Origin: Pragia fontium DSM 5563 = ATCC 49100
GTDB taxonomy: Bacteria > Pseudomonadota > Gammaproteobacteria > Enterobacterales > Enterobacteriaceae
Assembly: GCF_900112475.1 (NCBI RefSeq)
Contig: NZ_FOLW01000002.1
Coordinates: forward strand, 429,584 to 493,583
DNA length: 64,000 nucleotides
Direction of reading: 5' to 3'
Part shown: positions 8,696-19,362 of the stretch, piece after piece
Layout: each line of letters starts with the position of its first letter
Numbering within the stretch: the stretch's first letter is position 1
Made by a program: the position numbers and the translations under genes
The notes under the pieces: model-generated
Database searches by the model: none
Told to the model about the DNA's origin: nothing
What the model saw: the letters and a program-made list of their open reading frames with translations, nothing else

Positions 8696-9733
8696 GTGGG
8701 ACCAGTGATGTTAGATGTCGTCGGCTATGAGCTGGACGCGGAAGAGCGTGAAATATTAAAGCATCCATCGGTGGGTGGTTTGATATTTTTTGCCCGTAAC
8801 TTTCACGATCCTGCACAGCTAACGGAGCTGGTGCGTCAGGTACGGGAAGCATCACGTCATCGTTTATTGATTGCTGTCGATCAGGAAGGTGGCCGAGTAC
8901 AGCGTTTTCGCACAGGCTTTACGCAATTGCCTGCCCCGCAATCATTTGCTGCCTTACTGGAAGAGCGTGAAGCGGAAAAAATGGCACAGGAAGCCGGGTG
9001 GCTAATGGCAGCTGAGTTGGTCACGCTGGATATCGATATTAGTTTTGCACCGGTGCTGGATGTTGGTCACAACAGCGCAGCCATTGGCGATCGCTCTTTT
9101 CATCACGATCCTGAAGTGGTCACCCTGATGGCCAGTCAGTTTATCCAGGGAATGAACAGTGCGGGTATGCGCGCTACCGGTAAACATTTTCCCGGCCACG
9201 GTGCGGTATCTGCCGATTCCCATAAAGAAACGCCGGTGGATAACCGTAGCTATCAACAGCTCTATGATAACGATATGGCGGTGTTTCGCCGCCTGTTTAG
9301 CGCAGGACTATTGGACGGCGTGATGCCAGCGCATGTGATTTACAGTGAAGTGGATCCTCGCCCGGCCAGCTGTTCAGCACATTGGCTGAAAAGCGTCTTA
9401 CGCCAGCAGTTAGGATTCAGTGGCGTCATTTTTTCCGATGATATGTCAATGGAAGGGGCGGCTATCATGGGTAGCTACGCTGAACGTAGTCAGGCCGCTC
9501 TGGATGCCGGTTGTGATATGGTTTTAGTTTGTAATAATCGTGAAGGTGCGGTTAGCGTTCTGGATAATATACCGTCCGATATTCGTGCTGAACGGGTTAG
9601 TCAGTTGTTTCATAAAAATAAATTAACGCGTCGCGATTTACTGGCGTCTTCTCGTTGGCAACAGGCAAATAAGCAACTGACGCTATTAAGTGAACGCTGG
9701 GAACAGTACAAGCAACAAAACCTGAAAGCATAA
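8696..9733 (+). CDS. nagZ: Beta-N-acetylhexosaminidase, peptidoglycan recycling
   Basis: The 345-residue protein is a family 3 glycoside hydrolase very close to E. coli NagZ, from [19 protein letters not shown] onward. The active site is complete: KHFPGHG at 163-169, the Asp174/His176 general acid-base pair in DSHKET, and nucleophile Asp248 in SDDMSMEGA. NagZ removes GlcNAc from 1,6-anhydro-MurNAc peptides in the cytoplasm during cell-wall recycling. The GTG start at 8696 is supported by AGTGAGG just upstream and by alignment to the E. coli N-terminus. It lies 139 bases after thiK and 89 bases before ycfP, as in E. coli. Confidence 0.96.
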   Translation: MGPVMLDVVGYELDAEEREILKHPSVGGLIFFARNFHDPAQLTELVRQVREASRHRLLIAVDQEGGRVQRFRTGFTQLPAPQSFAALLEEREAEKMAQEAGWLMAAELVTLDIDISFAPVLDVGHNSAAIGDRSFHHDPEVVTLMASQFIQGMNSAGMRATGKHFPGHGAVSADSHKETPVDNRSYQQLYDNDMAVFRRLFSAGLLDGVMPAHVIYSEVDPRPASCSAHWLKSVLRQQLGFSGVIFSDDMSMEGAAIMGSYAERSQAALDAGCDMVLVCNNREGAVSVLDNIPSDIRAERVSQLFHKNKLTRRDLLASSRWQQANKQLTLLSERWEQYKQQNLKA

Positions 9734-9822
9734 TGTATATCAGAGAAAAAGATTGAAGATAGTGATACTTTTTCGGCAAGATAGGTTGATTGGCCAGTAC
9801 AGAGCAGGCAGTGAGGCTAAAT

Positions 9823-10362
9823 ATGATTATTTATTTACACGGTTTTGATTCAACCAGCCCCGGGAATCATGAGAAGGTTTTACAACTACAGTTTATCGAT
9901 CCCGACGTGCGTTTTATCAGTTACAGCACGCTGCATCCGCGCCATGATATGCAACATCTGCTAAAAGAGACGGATAAAGCCGTTCAGCAGGGCAAAGACA
10001 CGCAGCCGTTGATTTGTGGTGTCGGTTTAGGCGGTTTTTGGGCTGAACGCATTGGATTCTTGTGTGGGATTCGTCAGGCGATTTTTAATCCTAATTTATT
10101 CCCTCATGAGAATATGCCGGGGAAAATTGATCGTCCTGAAGAGTATCTGGATATTGCCACCAAATGTGTGAGTGAGTTTCGCACCAAGAACAAAGATAAC
10201 TGCTTGGTGATTCTTTCCCGCAATGATGAGGCGCTGGACAGTCAGAGAAGTGCTGATGTGCTCAATCCTTATTACAATATTATCTGGGATGAGAATCAGG
10301 CGCATAAGTTTAAACAGATCTCTCCTCATCTGCAGACGATTAAAGCCTTTAAACAAGGTTAA
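9823..10362 (+). CDS. ycfP: YcfP family alpha/beta-hydrolase-like protein
   Basis: The start is placed at ATG 9823 (GAGG 8 bases upstream). The resulting [18 protein letters not shown] start matches E. coli YcfP, whereas a longer in-frame ORF from 9790 has no family support. The protein has 179 residues and belongs to UPF0227. The LHGF oxyanion-type motif (residues 5-8) and the central [11 protein letters not shown] resemble an esterase nucleophile elbow, but the usual serine is replaced by glycine or leucine (GVGLGG). Catalysis is therefore doubtful and the function unknown. It is the last gene of the hinT-ycfP series. Confidence 0.92.
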   Translation: MIIYLHGFDSTSPGNHEKVLQLQFIDPDVRFISYSTLHPRHDMQHLLKETDKAVQQGKDTQPLICGVGLGGFWAERIGFLCGIRQAIFNPNLFPHENMPGKIDRPEEYLDIATKCVSEFRTKNKDNCLVILSRNDEALDSQRSADVLNPYYNIIWDENQAHKFKQISPHLQTIKAFKQG

Positions 10363-10472
10363 ACTTAAGTCAGTTCCAGTGAGTTAACGCTAGTTTGAGC
10401 CGTAATGCCGTTAGTTTAAGAATTTTCACGTAAGTATGTCATGACTCAACAACTTCACCAGCAACTACCGTC

Positions 10473-10492
10473 ATCCCGGTGAAAACCGGGAT
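10473..10492 (+). repeat. REP-like intergenic palindrome, copy 1
   Basis: Arms ATCCCGGT and ACCGGGAT around a GAAA loop, flanked by CGTC on the left and CTCGG on the right. It is the same plan as the copy at 43361-43380 (opposite orientation) and related to the palindrome at 29833-29860. It lies in the 3' region of ycfP. Confidence 0.7.
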
Positions 10493-10649
10493 CTCGGTGT
10501 TAACTAACAAATGAATACTTGGCCTAAACACTGAGCCTCATTGTATTTCTATAATCTTTAACTGGCCCGTATGGGCTAATGCTATACCTTCAAATTTCCC
10601 CGGCAGTTTTCCTGCTAATACTGACAAAATCACCCAAAATAGGTAAAAA

Positions 10650-10663
10650 TTGATTTATATCAA
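10650..10663. promoter_or_regulatory. FNR box upstream of ndh
   Basis: TTGATTTATATCAA is a perfect match to the FNR consensus TTGAT-N4-ATCAA. FNR represses ndh anaerobically in E. coli, so both sequence and context fit. Its centre lies about 53 bases before the TATAAT hexamer's first base. Confidence 0.85.
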
Positions 10664-10686
10664 TTTTGGTATGACCAAATGCCCAG

Positions 10687-10715
10687 TTATGTTATTCTGC
10701 CGATAATTTTATAAT
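10687..10715 (+). promoter_or_regulatory. Candidate sigma-70 promoter of ndh
   Basis: A perfect -10 hexamer TATAAT (10710-10715) with a weak -35 (TTATGT, 10687-10692) at 17-base spacing. The start point would be near 10722, placing the FNR box centre around -65. Confidence 0.5.
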
Positions 10716-10799
10716 GAGAATCGCCCGGTACCAAGGTCTGTAGGCGATTTCGCGTATTCATTACCCTAATTTTTGGTTTATTTTTAGTGGGATATCAAA

Positions 10800-12104
10800 G
10801 TGAAAACAGAAACTAAAAAAATTGTTATTGTCGGTGGTGGAGCCGGCGGGTTAGAACTTGCAACCAGTTTGGGTAAAAAACTAGGGCGTAAAGGTAAGGC
10901 AGAAATTACGTTGGTGGATCGTAATCAAAGCCATTTATGGAAACCGTTACTGCACGAAGTGGCAACCGGAGCGCTGGATGATGGCGTTGATGCCTTAAGC
11001 TATTTGGCTCATGCGCGTAACAATGCTTTTCATTTCCAGCTCGGTACGCTGATTGATATTAACCGGGAAGAGCAGAGTATTCGTTTGGCGCGCATTGAGG
11101 GCGAACAAGGCGAAGAATTAGTGCCTGAACGCAATATGTCTTACGATATTTTGGTGATGGCATTAGGTAGCGTTTCTAACGATTTCGGCACGCCTGGCGT
11201 CAAAGAGAATTGTATCTATCTGGATAATCCACAGCAGGCTCAACTATTTCATAACAAAATGTTGAACCTGTTCTTGAAATTCTCCTCGCATCCTCATGAA
11301 AAAGAGCGGGTGAATATTGCCATCGTGGGTGGCGGTGCGACTGGGGTAGAGTTATCTGCTGAATTACATAATGCAGTTAAACAGCTGCACAGCTACGGTT
11401 ATCGTGGATTAGATAATAAAGCGCTAAACGTCACTTTGGTGGAAGCCGGAGAGCGTATTCTGCCAGCCTTACCAACCCGAATTTCATCTTCCGCCCATCA
11501 AGAATTGACTAACCTGGGTGTGAATGTTCTGACGCAAACCATGGTAACCAGCGCCGATGCCGATGGCCTGCATACCAAGAGCGGTGATTTTATTAAGGCC
11601 GATTTGCTGGTTTGGGCGGCGGGTATCAAAGCGCCTGACTTTATGAAAGATCTGGGCGGACTGGAAACCAACCGAATTAACCAGTTAGTGGTTAAACCAA
11701 CCCTACAGACAACGCAAGATCCTGCGATTTTCGCCATTGGTGACTGTGCTAACTGCATGCAGGAAAACGGCACGCCAGTTCCGCCACGCGCTCAAGCAGC
11801 ACATCAAATGGCCAGCCTGTGTTATAGCAATATTTTGGCACTGCTGAATGGCGGGACGCTGAAAAATTATCGCTATACTGACCGCGGCTCTTTGGTTTCA
11901 CTGTCGAAATACAGCACCGTTGGTAGCCTGATGGGGAACTTGACCAAGGGTTCTATGATGATTGAAGGCCGACTGGCTCGATTGGCGTATATCTCCTTGT
12001 ATCGTATGCATCAGGTGGCGTTATTTGGCTATATCAAAACCGGATTGATTATGTTGGTGGGAAGTATTAACCGGATTATTAGACCGAGATTAAAACTCCA
12101 TTAA
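10800..12104 (+). CDS. ndh: NADH:ubiquinone oxidoreductase type II (NDH-2)
   Basis: The 434-residue protein is a single-subunit, non-proton-pumping NADH dehydrogenase of the inner membrane, close to E. coli Ndh along its whole length. It has two dinucleotide-binding motifs: GGGAGG at residues 12-17 for FAD and GGGATG near residue 180 for NADH. Other landmarks are LLHEVATG, a FAD-site AIGDC near 310, and the C-terminal membrane-association segment ending [11 protein letters not shown], nearly identical to E. coli. The start codon is GTG at 10800. FNR regulation is indicated by the box at 10650. It converges with mfd. Confidence 0.96.
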   Translation: MKTETKKIVIVGGGAGGLELATSLGKKLGRKGKAEITLVDRNQSHLWKPLLHEVATGALDDGVDALSYLAHARNNAFHFQLGTLIDINREEQSIRLARIEGEQGEELVPERNMSYDILVMALGSVSNDFGTPGVKENCIYLDNPQQAQLFHNKMLNLFLKFSSHPHEKERVNIAIVGGGATGVELSAELHNAVKQLHSYGYRGLDNKALNVTLVEAGERILPALPTRISSSAHQELTNLGVNVLTQTMVTSADADGLHTKSGDFIKADLLVWAAGIKAPDFMKDLGGLETNRINQLVVKPTLQTTQDPAIFAIGDCANCMQENGTPVPPRAQAAHQMASLCYSNILALLNGGTLKNYRYTDRGSLVSLSKYSTVGSLMGNLTKGSMMIEGRLARLAYISLYRMHQVALFGYIKTGLIMLVGSINRIIRPRLKLH

Positions 12105-12228
12105 TTCTACATAGTATTGGTGTTGAGCTTTGGCCTTCAATATATGCATCAGAATGTTGCCGAAGGAAGGCCAAAGGTAGCATGCGTAGCAAGGATGTTG
12201 CAGAAAATTGCGGAAAAAATAGGTTTAT

Positions 12229-12254
12229 AAGGGGCTTTGGCTATAAAGCCCCTT
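12229..12254. terminator. Hairpin between convergent ndh and mfd
   Basis: Perfect 10-base arms AAGGGGCTTT and AAAGCCCCTT with a 6-base loop. It could serve both convergent transcripts, although neither side has a real U-run. It lies 15 bases from the mfd stop. Confidence 0.6.
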
Positions 12255-12268
12255 ACTCGAGCGCAATA

Positions 12269-15200
12269 CTAACGCTCTAATCGATGTTCCTCGAACTGAC
12301 CCAACAACGAACTAATAAACTCTAACCGCTTTAGCCTATCGCTTAAATCAACGTTGAACTTCAACTTCGTCGGGCCATCAAGGCGATAGCGTTGTGGTTG
12401 CTTTTGCAGCAGGCCAATCAAATAACTTGGATTAACGTTATTATTTTCGCTGAACTCAATAAATCCGCCTTTCTCATTCCCCTCAATACGCTTAATGCCT
12501 AGTTTCTTGGCGCGTTGGCGCATTAAAGCGGACTGAAGCAGATTGCGGGTTGCATCCGGTAGCAAACCGAAGCGATCGATCAGTTCGATTTTCAGTTCGT
12601 CCAACTCATCTTCCGTTGAGGCGCTGGCAATACGTTTATAGAATGACAGTCGGGTATTGACGTCTGGCATATAGTCATCAGGTAGCAGGGCAGGAACGCG
12701 TAGTTCCACCTCAGTTTGGTTGACGGTGAGATCTTCCAGCGATGGCTCCCGACCTTCTTTTAAAGCATCGACGGCACTTTCCAGCATCTCCATATACAGA
12801 GAGAAACCGATGGTGGTGATTTGACCACTTTGATCTTCACCCAATAGCTCCCCGGCACCGCGAATTTCCAGATCGTGAGTTGCTAACGCAAAACCAGCAC
12901 CCAAATCCTCTAGTGAGGCAACGGCTTCCAGACGCTTAACGGCATCGGTGGTCATGGCCTTCGGATGAGGGGTAAGCAAATAGGCATAGGCTTGGTGATG
13001 AGAGCGCCCAACCCGCCCACGTAACTGATGCAATTGCGCTAAACCGAAACGGTCAGCACGTTCCATAATGATGGTATTGGCATTGGGAATATCAATACCG
13101 GTTTCGATAATGGTGGTACAGACCAGCACGTTGAAACGCTGATGGTGGAAGTCAGACATCACCCGCTCAAGATCGCGTTCATGCATCTGACCATGACCAA
13201 TAGTAATCCGTGCTTCCGGTACCAAATTAGTGAGATGCTCCGCGGCCTTATTGATATTGGCAACGTCGTTATAAAGATAATAAACCTGCCCACCGCGCAA
13301 CACTTCACGCAAAATAGCCTCGCGAATAATCAGATCGTCATACTCGCGTACAAAGGTTTTTACCGCTAAACGGCGCGCGGGTGGCGTAGCAATAATCGAT
13401 AAATCACGCATGCCGCTCATCGCCATATTCAGCGTACGCGGAATCGGTGTGGCGGTTAAGGTCAGAATATCGACGTTGGCACGCATGGCTTTGATTCGCT
13501 CTTTCTGGCGAACGCCAAATCGGTGCTCTTCATCAACAATCAGCAGACCCAAGTCTTTCCAATGGAGATCGCTTTGCAATAGCTTATGGGTACCAATCAG
13601 AATATCGATTTTGCCTTCTACTGCGGCTTGCAGAATCTGTTGCTGTTCTTTAGCGGTACGGAAGCGCGACATCACTTCAATACGGATTGGCCAATTGGCA
13701 AAACGATCGCGGAAGTTATCATAGTGCTGTTGTGCAAGTAGGGTGGTGGGTACCAGAATAGCGACTTGTTTAGCATTAATGACCGCTAAAAATGCCGCCC
13801 GCATAGCCACTTCCGTTTTACCAAAGCCCACATCGCCACACACCAGTCGGTCCATGGCATTGGGGCGGCACATATCACCGAGAACCGCACCAATGGCGTT
13901 AGTTTGATCGAATGTCGGCTCATAAGGGAAGGCTTCGCAGAACTGTTGGTACTGTTCTTTATCCTGCTTAAAGGCAAATCCCGGCTTGGCTTCGCGGCGG
14001 GCATAAATATCCAGCAGTTCTGCCGCCACATCGCGCACTTTTTCTGCTGCTTTTTGACGGGCCTTGCTCCAGGCTTCACCACCCAATTTATGTAATGGGG
14101 CGTTCTCTTCGGCACCGCCGGAATAACGGCTGATCAGGTGCAAAGAAGAGACCGGAACATACAGCTTATCTTCACCGGCATAGGTCAGGATCAGATACTC
14201 AGCTTTGATACCACCGGCTTCTAAAGTAGTTAAACCAACGTAGCGGCCTACGCCGTGTTCCAGATGGACCACCGGTTGACCGGGGCGAAGCTCCGCCAGA
14301 TTGCGAATCAGGGTATCGGTATTGATCGCGCGCCGGTTATCCTGTCGACGAGTAACGACACGTTCCCCTAACAGGTCGCTCTCACAAATAACCGCTGTTT
14401 GGTTTTCATTGTCCAAAAAGCCATGTTCGCAGGCGCCAACCATCAAGTATGAGCCGGGTTCTTGCGCCTGATCCAACTCGTCAATCAATGATGGTTTTAA
14501 TTTGATGCGTGTCAGCAGTTCTTGCAGGGTTTCACGACGGCCTTCACTTTCCACCGAGAAAACCACGCGACCGCTGAAGCTTTCTAAAAAGCGTCGTAGA
14601 TTATCCAGCGGCGATTTGTGCTGATGCTGTACTGAAACATCAGGTAGCGGTTGATAATCCAGATTCAGACTACCGCCTTTCTTGGCGACGCTATCGCTGC
14701 TTAATTGAATGCGAGGCCACTGCTTTAATTCAGCAAATAACTGATCGACGCGTAGCCACAGGCTTTCTGGCGGTAACAGTGGACGCATGGGATCAACGCG
14801 GCGATTTTCAAAACGCTGGGAGGCATCGAGCCAAAAACGATCTGCGGCACTTTCAATATTGCCCAGACTGACCAGTAGCGTATTTTGCGGCAAATAGCTA
14901 AATAGCGCGGGAAGAGGCTGACTGAAAAACAGCGGTTGCCAATATTCAATACCTGCAGGCCAGATTTCCTTAGAAACCTGCTGATAGATGTGTTCCGCAT
15001 CTCGGCGAACCTCAAACTGCTCGCGCCATTGGCTACGGAACAGTTCAATGGCGTTTTTATCCGTTGGAAACTCATGGGCTGGCAACAGATTAATATGGTC
15101 AACTTCGTTTAGGGTTCGTTGGCTGTCAACGTCAAACAGACGAATACTGTCAATTTCATCATCGAAGAAATCCAGACGATAAGGCTCATTGCTCCCCATC

Positions 15201-15718
15201 GGGAACAGATCCAGCAGAGCTCCTCGGGTAGCAAACTCCCCGTGCTCCAACACTTGATCGACGGAACGATATCCAGCCTGTTCTAACTGTGCTCGCAGGT
15301 TATCCCGCGATAAGCGATCGCCTTTTTTAGCTACCAGCGCATGGCCCATCAGGAAAGCGTGGGGACAGACTTTCTGCATCAAGGTATTGACCGGCAGAAT
15401 CATCACTCCATCCTGCATCTGCGGTAGTTGATACAGGCTTGATAAACGCGAGGAAACAATCTCCTGATGAGGAGAAAAACTGTCATAAGGCAGCGTTTCC
15501 CAGTCCGGTAAGGCGGTCACGGTTTTATGGGTAAACTGGCGTAGCTCATCGTTGATGCGCAAGGCCTGCTGCATATCAGAAGCAATGAGTAATACGGGCC
15601 CATTGTGCCGATTAATAATCTCAGCGCTGATAACCGTAATCGATGAACCATATAAATGACCTATCTGGCGTAGATCACCCGGGCGTTCTGGTAAGGTAAA
15701 ACGATGTTGAAGGGACAT
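12269..15718 (-). CDS. mfd: Transcription-repair coupling factor
   Basis: The 1,149-residue protein has the length and layout of E. coli Mfd (1,148). It carries an N-terminal UvrB-like region, an RNA-polymerase-interacting domain around residues 470-540, and a RecG-like translocase core. That core has Walker A GDVGFGKTE (near 628-636), DEEH box (DEEHRFG, near 730), TATPIPRTL, and motif VI QLRGRVGRS. A C-terminal TRCF domain follows (LPDDYMPDVNTRLSFYKRIA onward). Mfd removes stalled RNA polymerase and recruits UvrA to lesions. It is convergent with ndh and divergent from lolC. In E. coli ycfT lies between mfd and lolC. It is absent here. Confidence 0.97.
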   Translation of the reverse strand: MSLQHRFTLPERPGDLRQIGHLYGSSITVISAEIINRHNGPVLLIASDMQQALRINDELRQFTHKTVTALPDWETLPYDSFSPHQEIVSSRLSSLYQLPQMQDGVMILPVNTLMQKVCPHAFLMGHALVAKKGDRLSRDNLRAQLEQAGYRSVDQVLEHGEFATRGALLDLFPMGSNEPYRLDFFDDEIDSIRLFDVDSQRTLNEVDHINLLPAHEFPTDKNAIELFRSQWREQFEVRRDAEHIYQQVSKEIWPAGIEYWQPLFFSQPLPALFSYLPQNTLLVSLGNIESAADRFWLDASQRFENRRVDPMRPLLPPESLWLRVDQLFAELKQWPRIQLSSDSVAKKGGSLNLDYQPLPDVSVQHQHKSPLDNLRRFLESFSGRVVFSVESEGRRETLQELLTRIKLKPSLIDELDQAQEPGSYLMVGACEHGFLDNENQTAVICESDLLGERVVTRRQDNRRAINTDTLIRNLAELRPGQPVVHLEHGVGRYVGLTTLEAGGIKAEYLILTYAGEDKLYVPVSSLHLISRYSGGAEENAPLHKLGGEAWSKARQKAAEKVRDVAAELLDIYARREAKPGFAFKQDKEQYQQFCEAFPYEPTFDQTNAIGAVLGDMCRPNAMDRLVCGDVGFGKTEVAMRAAFLAVINAKQVAILVPTTLLAQQHYDNFRDRFANWPIRIEVMSRFRTAKEQQQILQAAVEGKIDILIGTHKLLQSDLHWKDLGLLIVDEEHRFGVRQKERIKAMRANVDILTLTATPIPRTLNMAMSGMRDLSIIATPPARRLAVKTFVREYDDLIIREAILREVLRGGQVYYLYNDVANINKAAEHLTNLVPEARITIGHGQMHERDLERVMSDFHHQRFNVLVCTTIIETGIDIPNANTIIMERADRFGLAQLHQLRGRVGRSHHQAYAYLLTPHPKAMTTDAVKRLEAVASLEDLGAGFALATHDLEIRGAGELLGEDQSGQITTIGFSLYMEMLESAVDALKEGREPSLEDLTVNQTEVELRVPALLPDDYMPDVNTRLSFYKRIASASTEDELDELKIELIDRFGLLPDATRNLLQSALMRQRAKKLGIKRIEGNEKGGFIEFSENNNVNPSYLIGLLQKQPQRYRLDGPTKLKFNVDLSDRLKRLEFISSLLGQFEEHRLER

Positions 15719-16162
15719 GCTGTATATAAAGTCTCTTTAAATTAGACGGGTCATCAAACCCGCTGAGATCCGCTGGTTGGCGCAATCCCATTCCAATCTG
15801 AATCAAATTGTGTAAGGCTACGCGGCTCACGCGTAGGCTAGATTGTTATATATTAATCTAATCTGCGGGTGGTTGTCCGGTGAAATAGATTTAAATCTGC
15901 GTTATCTGTCCGATAACGGGGATTTTTCCGTCATACTATCAGTGATAAAATGCAGCCCGGAAAAAATATGGTGGGATAAGCGTTTAGTGGTTCCATAAAG
16001 TAGAACCAGCCTTTATCATTCCCGGGCAATTTGGTTGTCATTGTAGAGAGTTAGGGTTATCCGATGATGATAGTCTGGCAACGACAAGACGATTTTCTTA
16101 CTGGCCGAGTCACTTACTGTCTGTTGGCAGCAAGCGTCCATAAAAAGAGTAAACAGAGCTAA
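15719..16162. other. Divergent region between mfd and lolC
   Basis: About 345 bases precede the short leader ORF at 16064. The region should hold the mfd and lolCDE promoters. A plausible -10 (GATAAAAT near 15,943-15,950) lies upstream of lolC, but no strong -35 was found. E. coli's ycfT is missing and no remnant of it is apparent. Confidence 0.5.
16064..16162 (+). CDS. Possible 32-codon leader ORF abutting lolC
   Basis: An ATG at 16064 opens a 32-codon ORF (MMIVWQRQDDFLTGRVTYCL...) whose TAA at 16160-16162 is directly followed by the lolC ATG at 16163, in the same frame. TAGGG lies about 7-11 bases upstream. lolC itself has only GAGTAAACAGAG in front, so translation through the leader could deliver ribosomes to lolC. 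There is no protein family to support it. It may be only an in-frame extension without function. Confidence 0.3.
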   Translation: MMIVWQRQDDFLTGRVTYCLLAASVHKKSKQS

Positions 16163-17365
16163 ATGTATCAGCCCGTTGCGTTATATATTGGCCTGCGCTA
16201 CATGCGTGGGCGAGCATCAGACCGGTTTAGCCAGTTTGTTTCATGGCTGTCGACGATTGGTATTATTCTCGGTGTCATGGCATTAGTGACCGTTTTATCG
16301 GTGATGAATGGCTTTGAACAAGAGCAAGAAAAAAATACGCTTGGGTTAATGCCTCATGCGTTGGTGACAACCAAGCAAGGCAATCTCAATCCGCAGGAAC
16401 ATCCTGCCTCCCAACTTAAATCCTTGTCCGGCGTTAGTCGTATTGAACCGCTCACTACCGGCGATGTGATTTTGCAAAGCGTCAAAGGGTTGTCCGTTGG
16501 CGTTATGCTGGGGATTAATCAAGAAGATAACGAACCGTTAGCCGGTGATGTTTATGGTGCCAGCGTTGCTCAGCTAGAGCCCGGCAGCTATCGGGTTATT
16601 TTGGGCGAAAAACTGGCTGAGAAGCTGGGTATCCGATTAGGTGAACAGGTTCGTTTAATGGTGACCGGAGCAAGTCAATTTACGCCGATGGGGCGAATTC
16701 CCAGTCAGCGACTGTTTACGGTTATTGGCACCTTTGCTGCCGGTAGTGAAGTGGATGCCACTCAGCTGTTGGTAAACCAGCAAGATGCCTCCCGTTTAAT
16801 GCGTTATCCCATCGGAAATATCAGCGGCTGGCGTCTGTATCTACAAAAACCGTTAAATATCGTCTCGGTAAGCGAACAAGCGCTACCGGATGGGTTGGTG
16901 ATGAAAGACTGGCGCGAACGTAAAGGTGAATTGTTTCAGGCCGTTCGGATGGAGAAAAATATGATGGGGCTGTTGATTGGCCTGATCATTGCCGTTGCGG
17001 CGTTTAATATCGTCACCTCTTTGAGCCTGTTGGTGATGGAGAAACAGGGGGAAGTGGCGATTTTAAAAACCCTGGGTCTGAAGCGTCACCAGATTATGTA
17101 CATATTTATCGTTCAGGGAGCCAGTGCCGGAATTATTGGCGCTTTGCTGGGCTCGGGGCTGGGTATTGCTCTATCAAGTAATTTGAATGCTCTGATGCCG
17201 TTTATCGGTCAATCGCTATCCGGTGTCGCTTTGCCGGTGGTGATTGATTATTCCCAGGTGATGACGATTGCGCTGTTCTCGATGGGACTGGCGCTGCTTT
17301 CTACGCTTTATCCTTCCTGGCGGGCCGCCGCCGTTCAACCCGCAGAGGCGTTACGCTATGAATAA
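16163..17365 (+). CDS. lolC: Lipoprotein-releasing ABC transporter permease LolC
   Basis: The 400-residue inner-membrane protein starts [30 protein letters not shown], almost identical to E. coli LolC. It has one N-terminal transmembrane segment, a large periplasmic domain (about residues 50-265; [15 protein letters not shown] conserved), then three C-terminal membrane segments of the FtsX/MacB type ending PAEALRYE. With LolD and LolE it extracts outer-membrane-directed lipoproteins from the inner membrane and hands them to LolA. It overlaps lolD by 8 bases. Confidence 0.96.
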   Translation: MYQPVALYIGLRYMRGRASDRFSQFVSWLSTIGIILGVMALVTVLSVMNGFEQEQEKNTLGLMPHALVTTKQGNLNPQEHPASQLKSLSGVSRIEPLTTGDVILQSVKGLSVGVMLGINQEDNEPLAGDVYGASVAQLEPGSYRVILGEKLAEKLGIRLGEQVRLMVTGASQFTPMGRIPSQRLFTVIGTFAAGSEVDATQLLVNQQDASRLMRYPIGNISGWRLYLQKPLNIVSVSEQALPDGLVMKDWRERKGELFQAVRMEKNMMGLLIGLIIAVAAFNIVTSLSLLVMEKQGEVAILKTLGLKRHQIMYIFIVQGASAGIIGALLGSGLGIALSSNLNALMPFIGQSLSGVALPVVIDYSQVMTIALFSMGLALLSTLYPSWRAAAVQPAEALRYE

Positions 17366-18062
17366 TTCTTTGTTACTGCAATGTGTAGATCTTTGCAAAA
17401 CCTATCAGGAAGGTAAGTTAAAAACTGAAGTCTTGAAAAATGTGTCTTTTTCGATGATGCCGGGTGAGTTAATGGCGATTGTTGGTAGCTCTGGCTCAGG
17501 TAAAAGTACCTTACTGCATTTGTTGGGTGGACTGGATGCACCTACTTCCGGCGATGTCATTTTTAAACAGCGTTCTCTTAGCTCGATGAGTTCCTCCGCC
17601 AAAGCTGAGTTGCGTAATACTCAACTGGGATTTATCTATCAGTTTCACCATTTGCTACCGGATTTTACCGCGCTAGAGAATGTCGCTATGCCGCTAATGA
17701 TTGGTCATATTAAACCGTCAGAGGCTGAAGATAGAGCCCGCGCCATGCTTGCTGCGGTTGGCTTGGAGAAAAGGGCGGCTCATCGTCCGTCGGAGCTGTC
17801 CGGTGGCGAGCGTCAGCGTGTGGCTATCGCCAGAGCGTTGGTGAATAATCCGGCCTTGGTGTTGGCGGATGAACCAACAGGAAACTTGGATCAGCGTACC
17901 GCTGACAGTATTTTCGAACTTTTAGGTGATTTAAACCGCAAGCAAGGAACCGCATTTCTGGTGGTTACCCATGACTTGAAATTGGCTCGTCGTCTCGATC
18001 GTCAGCTTGAAATGCGCGATGGCCATTTGAATCAGCAGTCGATGATGCTGGAGGCTGAATAA
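17358..18062 (+). CDS. lolD: Lipoprotein-releasing ABC transporter ATP-binding protein LolD
   Basis: The ATG at 17358 overlaps the end of lolC and gives 234 residues starting [19 protein letters not shown], as in E. coli LolD. Walker A GSSGSGKS (43-50), signature LSGGERQ (147-153), Walker B/DEPTGNLD (171-178) and the switch histidine (VVTHD) are all present. It powers LolCE. A longer ORF upstream inside lolC is a frame artefact. The stop overlaps the lolE start (TAATG). Confidence 0.96.
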   Translation: MNNSLLLQCVDLCKTYQEGKLKTEVLKNVSFSMMPGELMAIVGSSGSGKSTLLHLLGGLDAPTSGDVIFKQRSLSSMSSSAKAELRNTQLGFIYQFHHLLPDFTALENVAMPLMIGHIKPSEAEDRARAMLAAVGLEKRAAHRPSELSGGERQRVAIARALVNNPALVLADEPTGNLDQRTADSIFELLGDLNRKQGTAFLVVTHDLKLARRLDRQLEMRDGHLNQQSMMLEAE

Positions 18063-19315
18063 TGTCTGCTGTGCCACTGTCATTAAAGATAGCGCTACGT
18101 TTTAGTCGCGGGCGTCGCCGTAGTGGTATGGTTTCACTGATCTCCATTCTTTCTACTATTGGTATCGCCTTAGGCGTGGCGGTATTGATTATTGGTTTGA
18201 GTGCAATGAATGGGTTTGAGCGTGAGTTAAAAAATCGCATTCTGGCCGTGGTACCACACGGTGAAGTGGAGCCGGTTGATCAGCCCTTTAATGATTGGCC
18301 CATTGCCCAAAAACGCATTGAACAGGCTGAGGGGGTTGCCGCTGCCGCACCCTATATTCTCTTTACCGGCTTAGTGGAAAGCGGTACCCAGTTACGGGCC
18401 ATTCAGGTCAGAGGCGTTCAACCTCAGGATGAAGAAAAGCTCAGCGCCTTACCCCAGTTTGTATTGGATAACGCTTGGCAGCAATTTAAAGCCGGTGAAC
18501 AACAGCTGATTTTAGGTAAAGGCATTGCCGACGAGCTAAATGTGAAGCAGGGTGATTGGGTCACGGTGATGATTCCTAACAATGACCCAAGCGGTGAGAT
18601 GAAGATCGGCCAGCCTTTGCGAATCCGACTGCACGTTACCGGTATTTTACAGCTTAGCGGTATGCTCGATCATAGCTATGGTATGGTGCCTCTAAGCGAT
18701 GCCCAACAATATTTGGATATGGGTGACAGCGTCACTGGCATTGCATTTAAGGCAAAAGATCCTTTTGTTGCCAATATTGTCTCGAAGAATGCTGTTGAGG
18801 CCAGCGGTAAATACTCGTACTACCGCAGTTGGATTTCCTCCTATGGTTATATGTACCGTGATATTCAGTTAGTGCGCAGTATCATGTATCTGGCCATGAT
18901 TCTGGTGATTGGCGTAGCCTGTTTTAATATCGTTTCCACTCTGGTGATGGCAGTTAAAGATAAGAGCGCTGATATCGCAGTGTTGAGAACGTTAGGCGCT
19001 AAAGACCGATTAATTCGTTCAGTATTTATCTGGTATGGTCTGATGGCCGGCTTGGTGGGCAGTATTTGCGGTGTTGTGGTCGGCGTGGTTGTCTCTTTAC
19101 AGCTGACTCATATTATCAAAATGATTGAGAATTTGATTGGACACCATTTCCTTTCCGGTGGGGTCTATTTTATTGATTTTCTACCGTCAGAGCTTCACGC
19201 ATTAGATGTGATCATTGTGCTAGTAACATCCATTATATTGAGCCTGGTAGCCAGTTGGTATCCGGCAAGGCGCGCCAGCCGCATTGATCCTGCTCGAGTA
19301 CTTAGCGGCCAATAA
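18062..19315 (+). CDS. lolE: Lipoprotein-releasing ABC transporter permease LolE
   Basis: The 417-residue FtsX-family permease parallels LolC: one N-terminal membrane segment ([23 protein letters not shown]), a large periplasmic domain with [15 protein letters not shown], and three C-terminal membrane segments ending [18 protein letters not shown]. It completes the LolCDE complex, and its ATG shares a base with the lolD stop. It is followed 47 bases later by nagK, as in E. coli. Confidence 0.95.
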   Translation: MSAVPLSLKIALRFSRGRRRSGMVSLISILSTIGIALGVAVLIIGLSAMNGFERELKNRILAVVPHGEVEPVDQPFNDWPIAQKRIEQAEGVAAAAPYILFTGLVESGTQLRAIQVRGVQPQDEEKLSALPQFVLDNAWQQFKAGEQQLILGKGIADELNVKQGDWVTVMIPNNDPSGEMKIGQPLRIRLHVTGILQLSGMLDHSYGMVPLSDAQQYLDMGDSVTGIAFKAKDPFVANIVSKNAVEASGKYSYYRSWISSYGYMYRDIQLVRSIMYLAMILVIGVACFNIVSTLVMAVKDKSADIAVLRTLGAKDRLIRSVFIWYGLMAGLVGSICGVVVGVVVSLQLTHIIKMIENLIGHHFLSGGVYFIDFLPSELHALDVIIVLVTSIILSLVASWYPARRASRIDPARVLSGQ

Positions 19316-19362
19316 TGGTCACTCCAGCCGTAGCAGGCTAGTCGTTCTGAAAAGGAAGGGGT

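Larger units (their letters stand above)
10363..10799. other. Intergenic region upstream of ndh
   Basis: A gap of 437 bases holding a REP-like palindrome (10473-10492), a perfect FNR box (10650-10663) and a TATAAT hexamer (10710-10715) before the ndh start. No coding sequence is evident. Confidence 0.7.

Noticed and set aside
13410-13724. Antisense ORFs of about 100 codons inside mfd and many other genes
   Set aside because: They overlap strongly supported genes on the opposite strand, lack ribosome-binding sites and have compositions typical of frame shadows.
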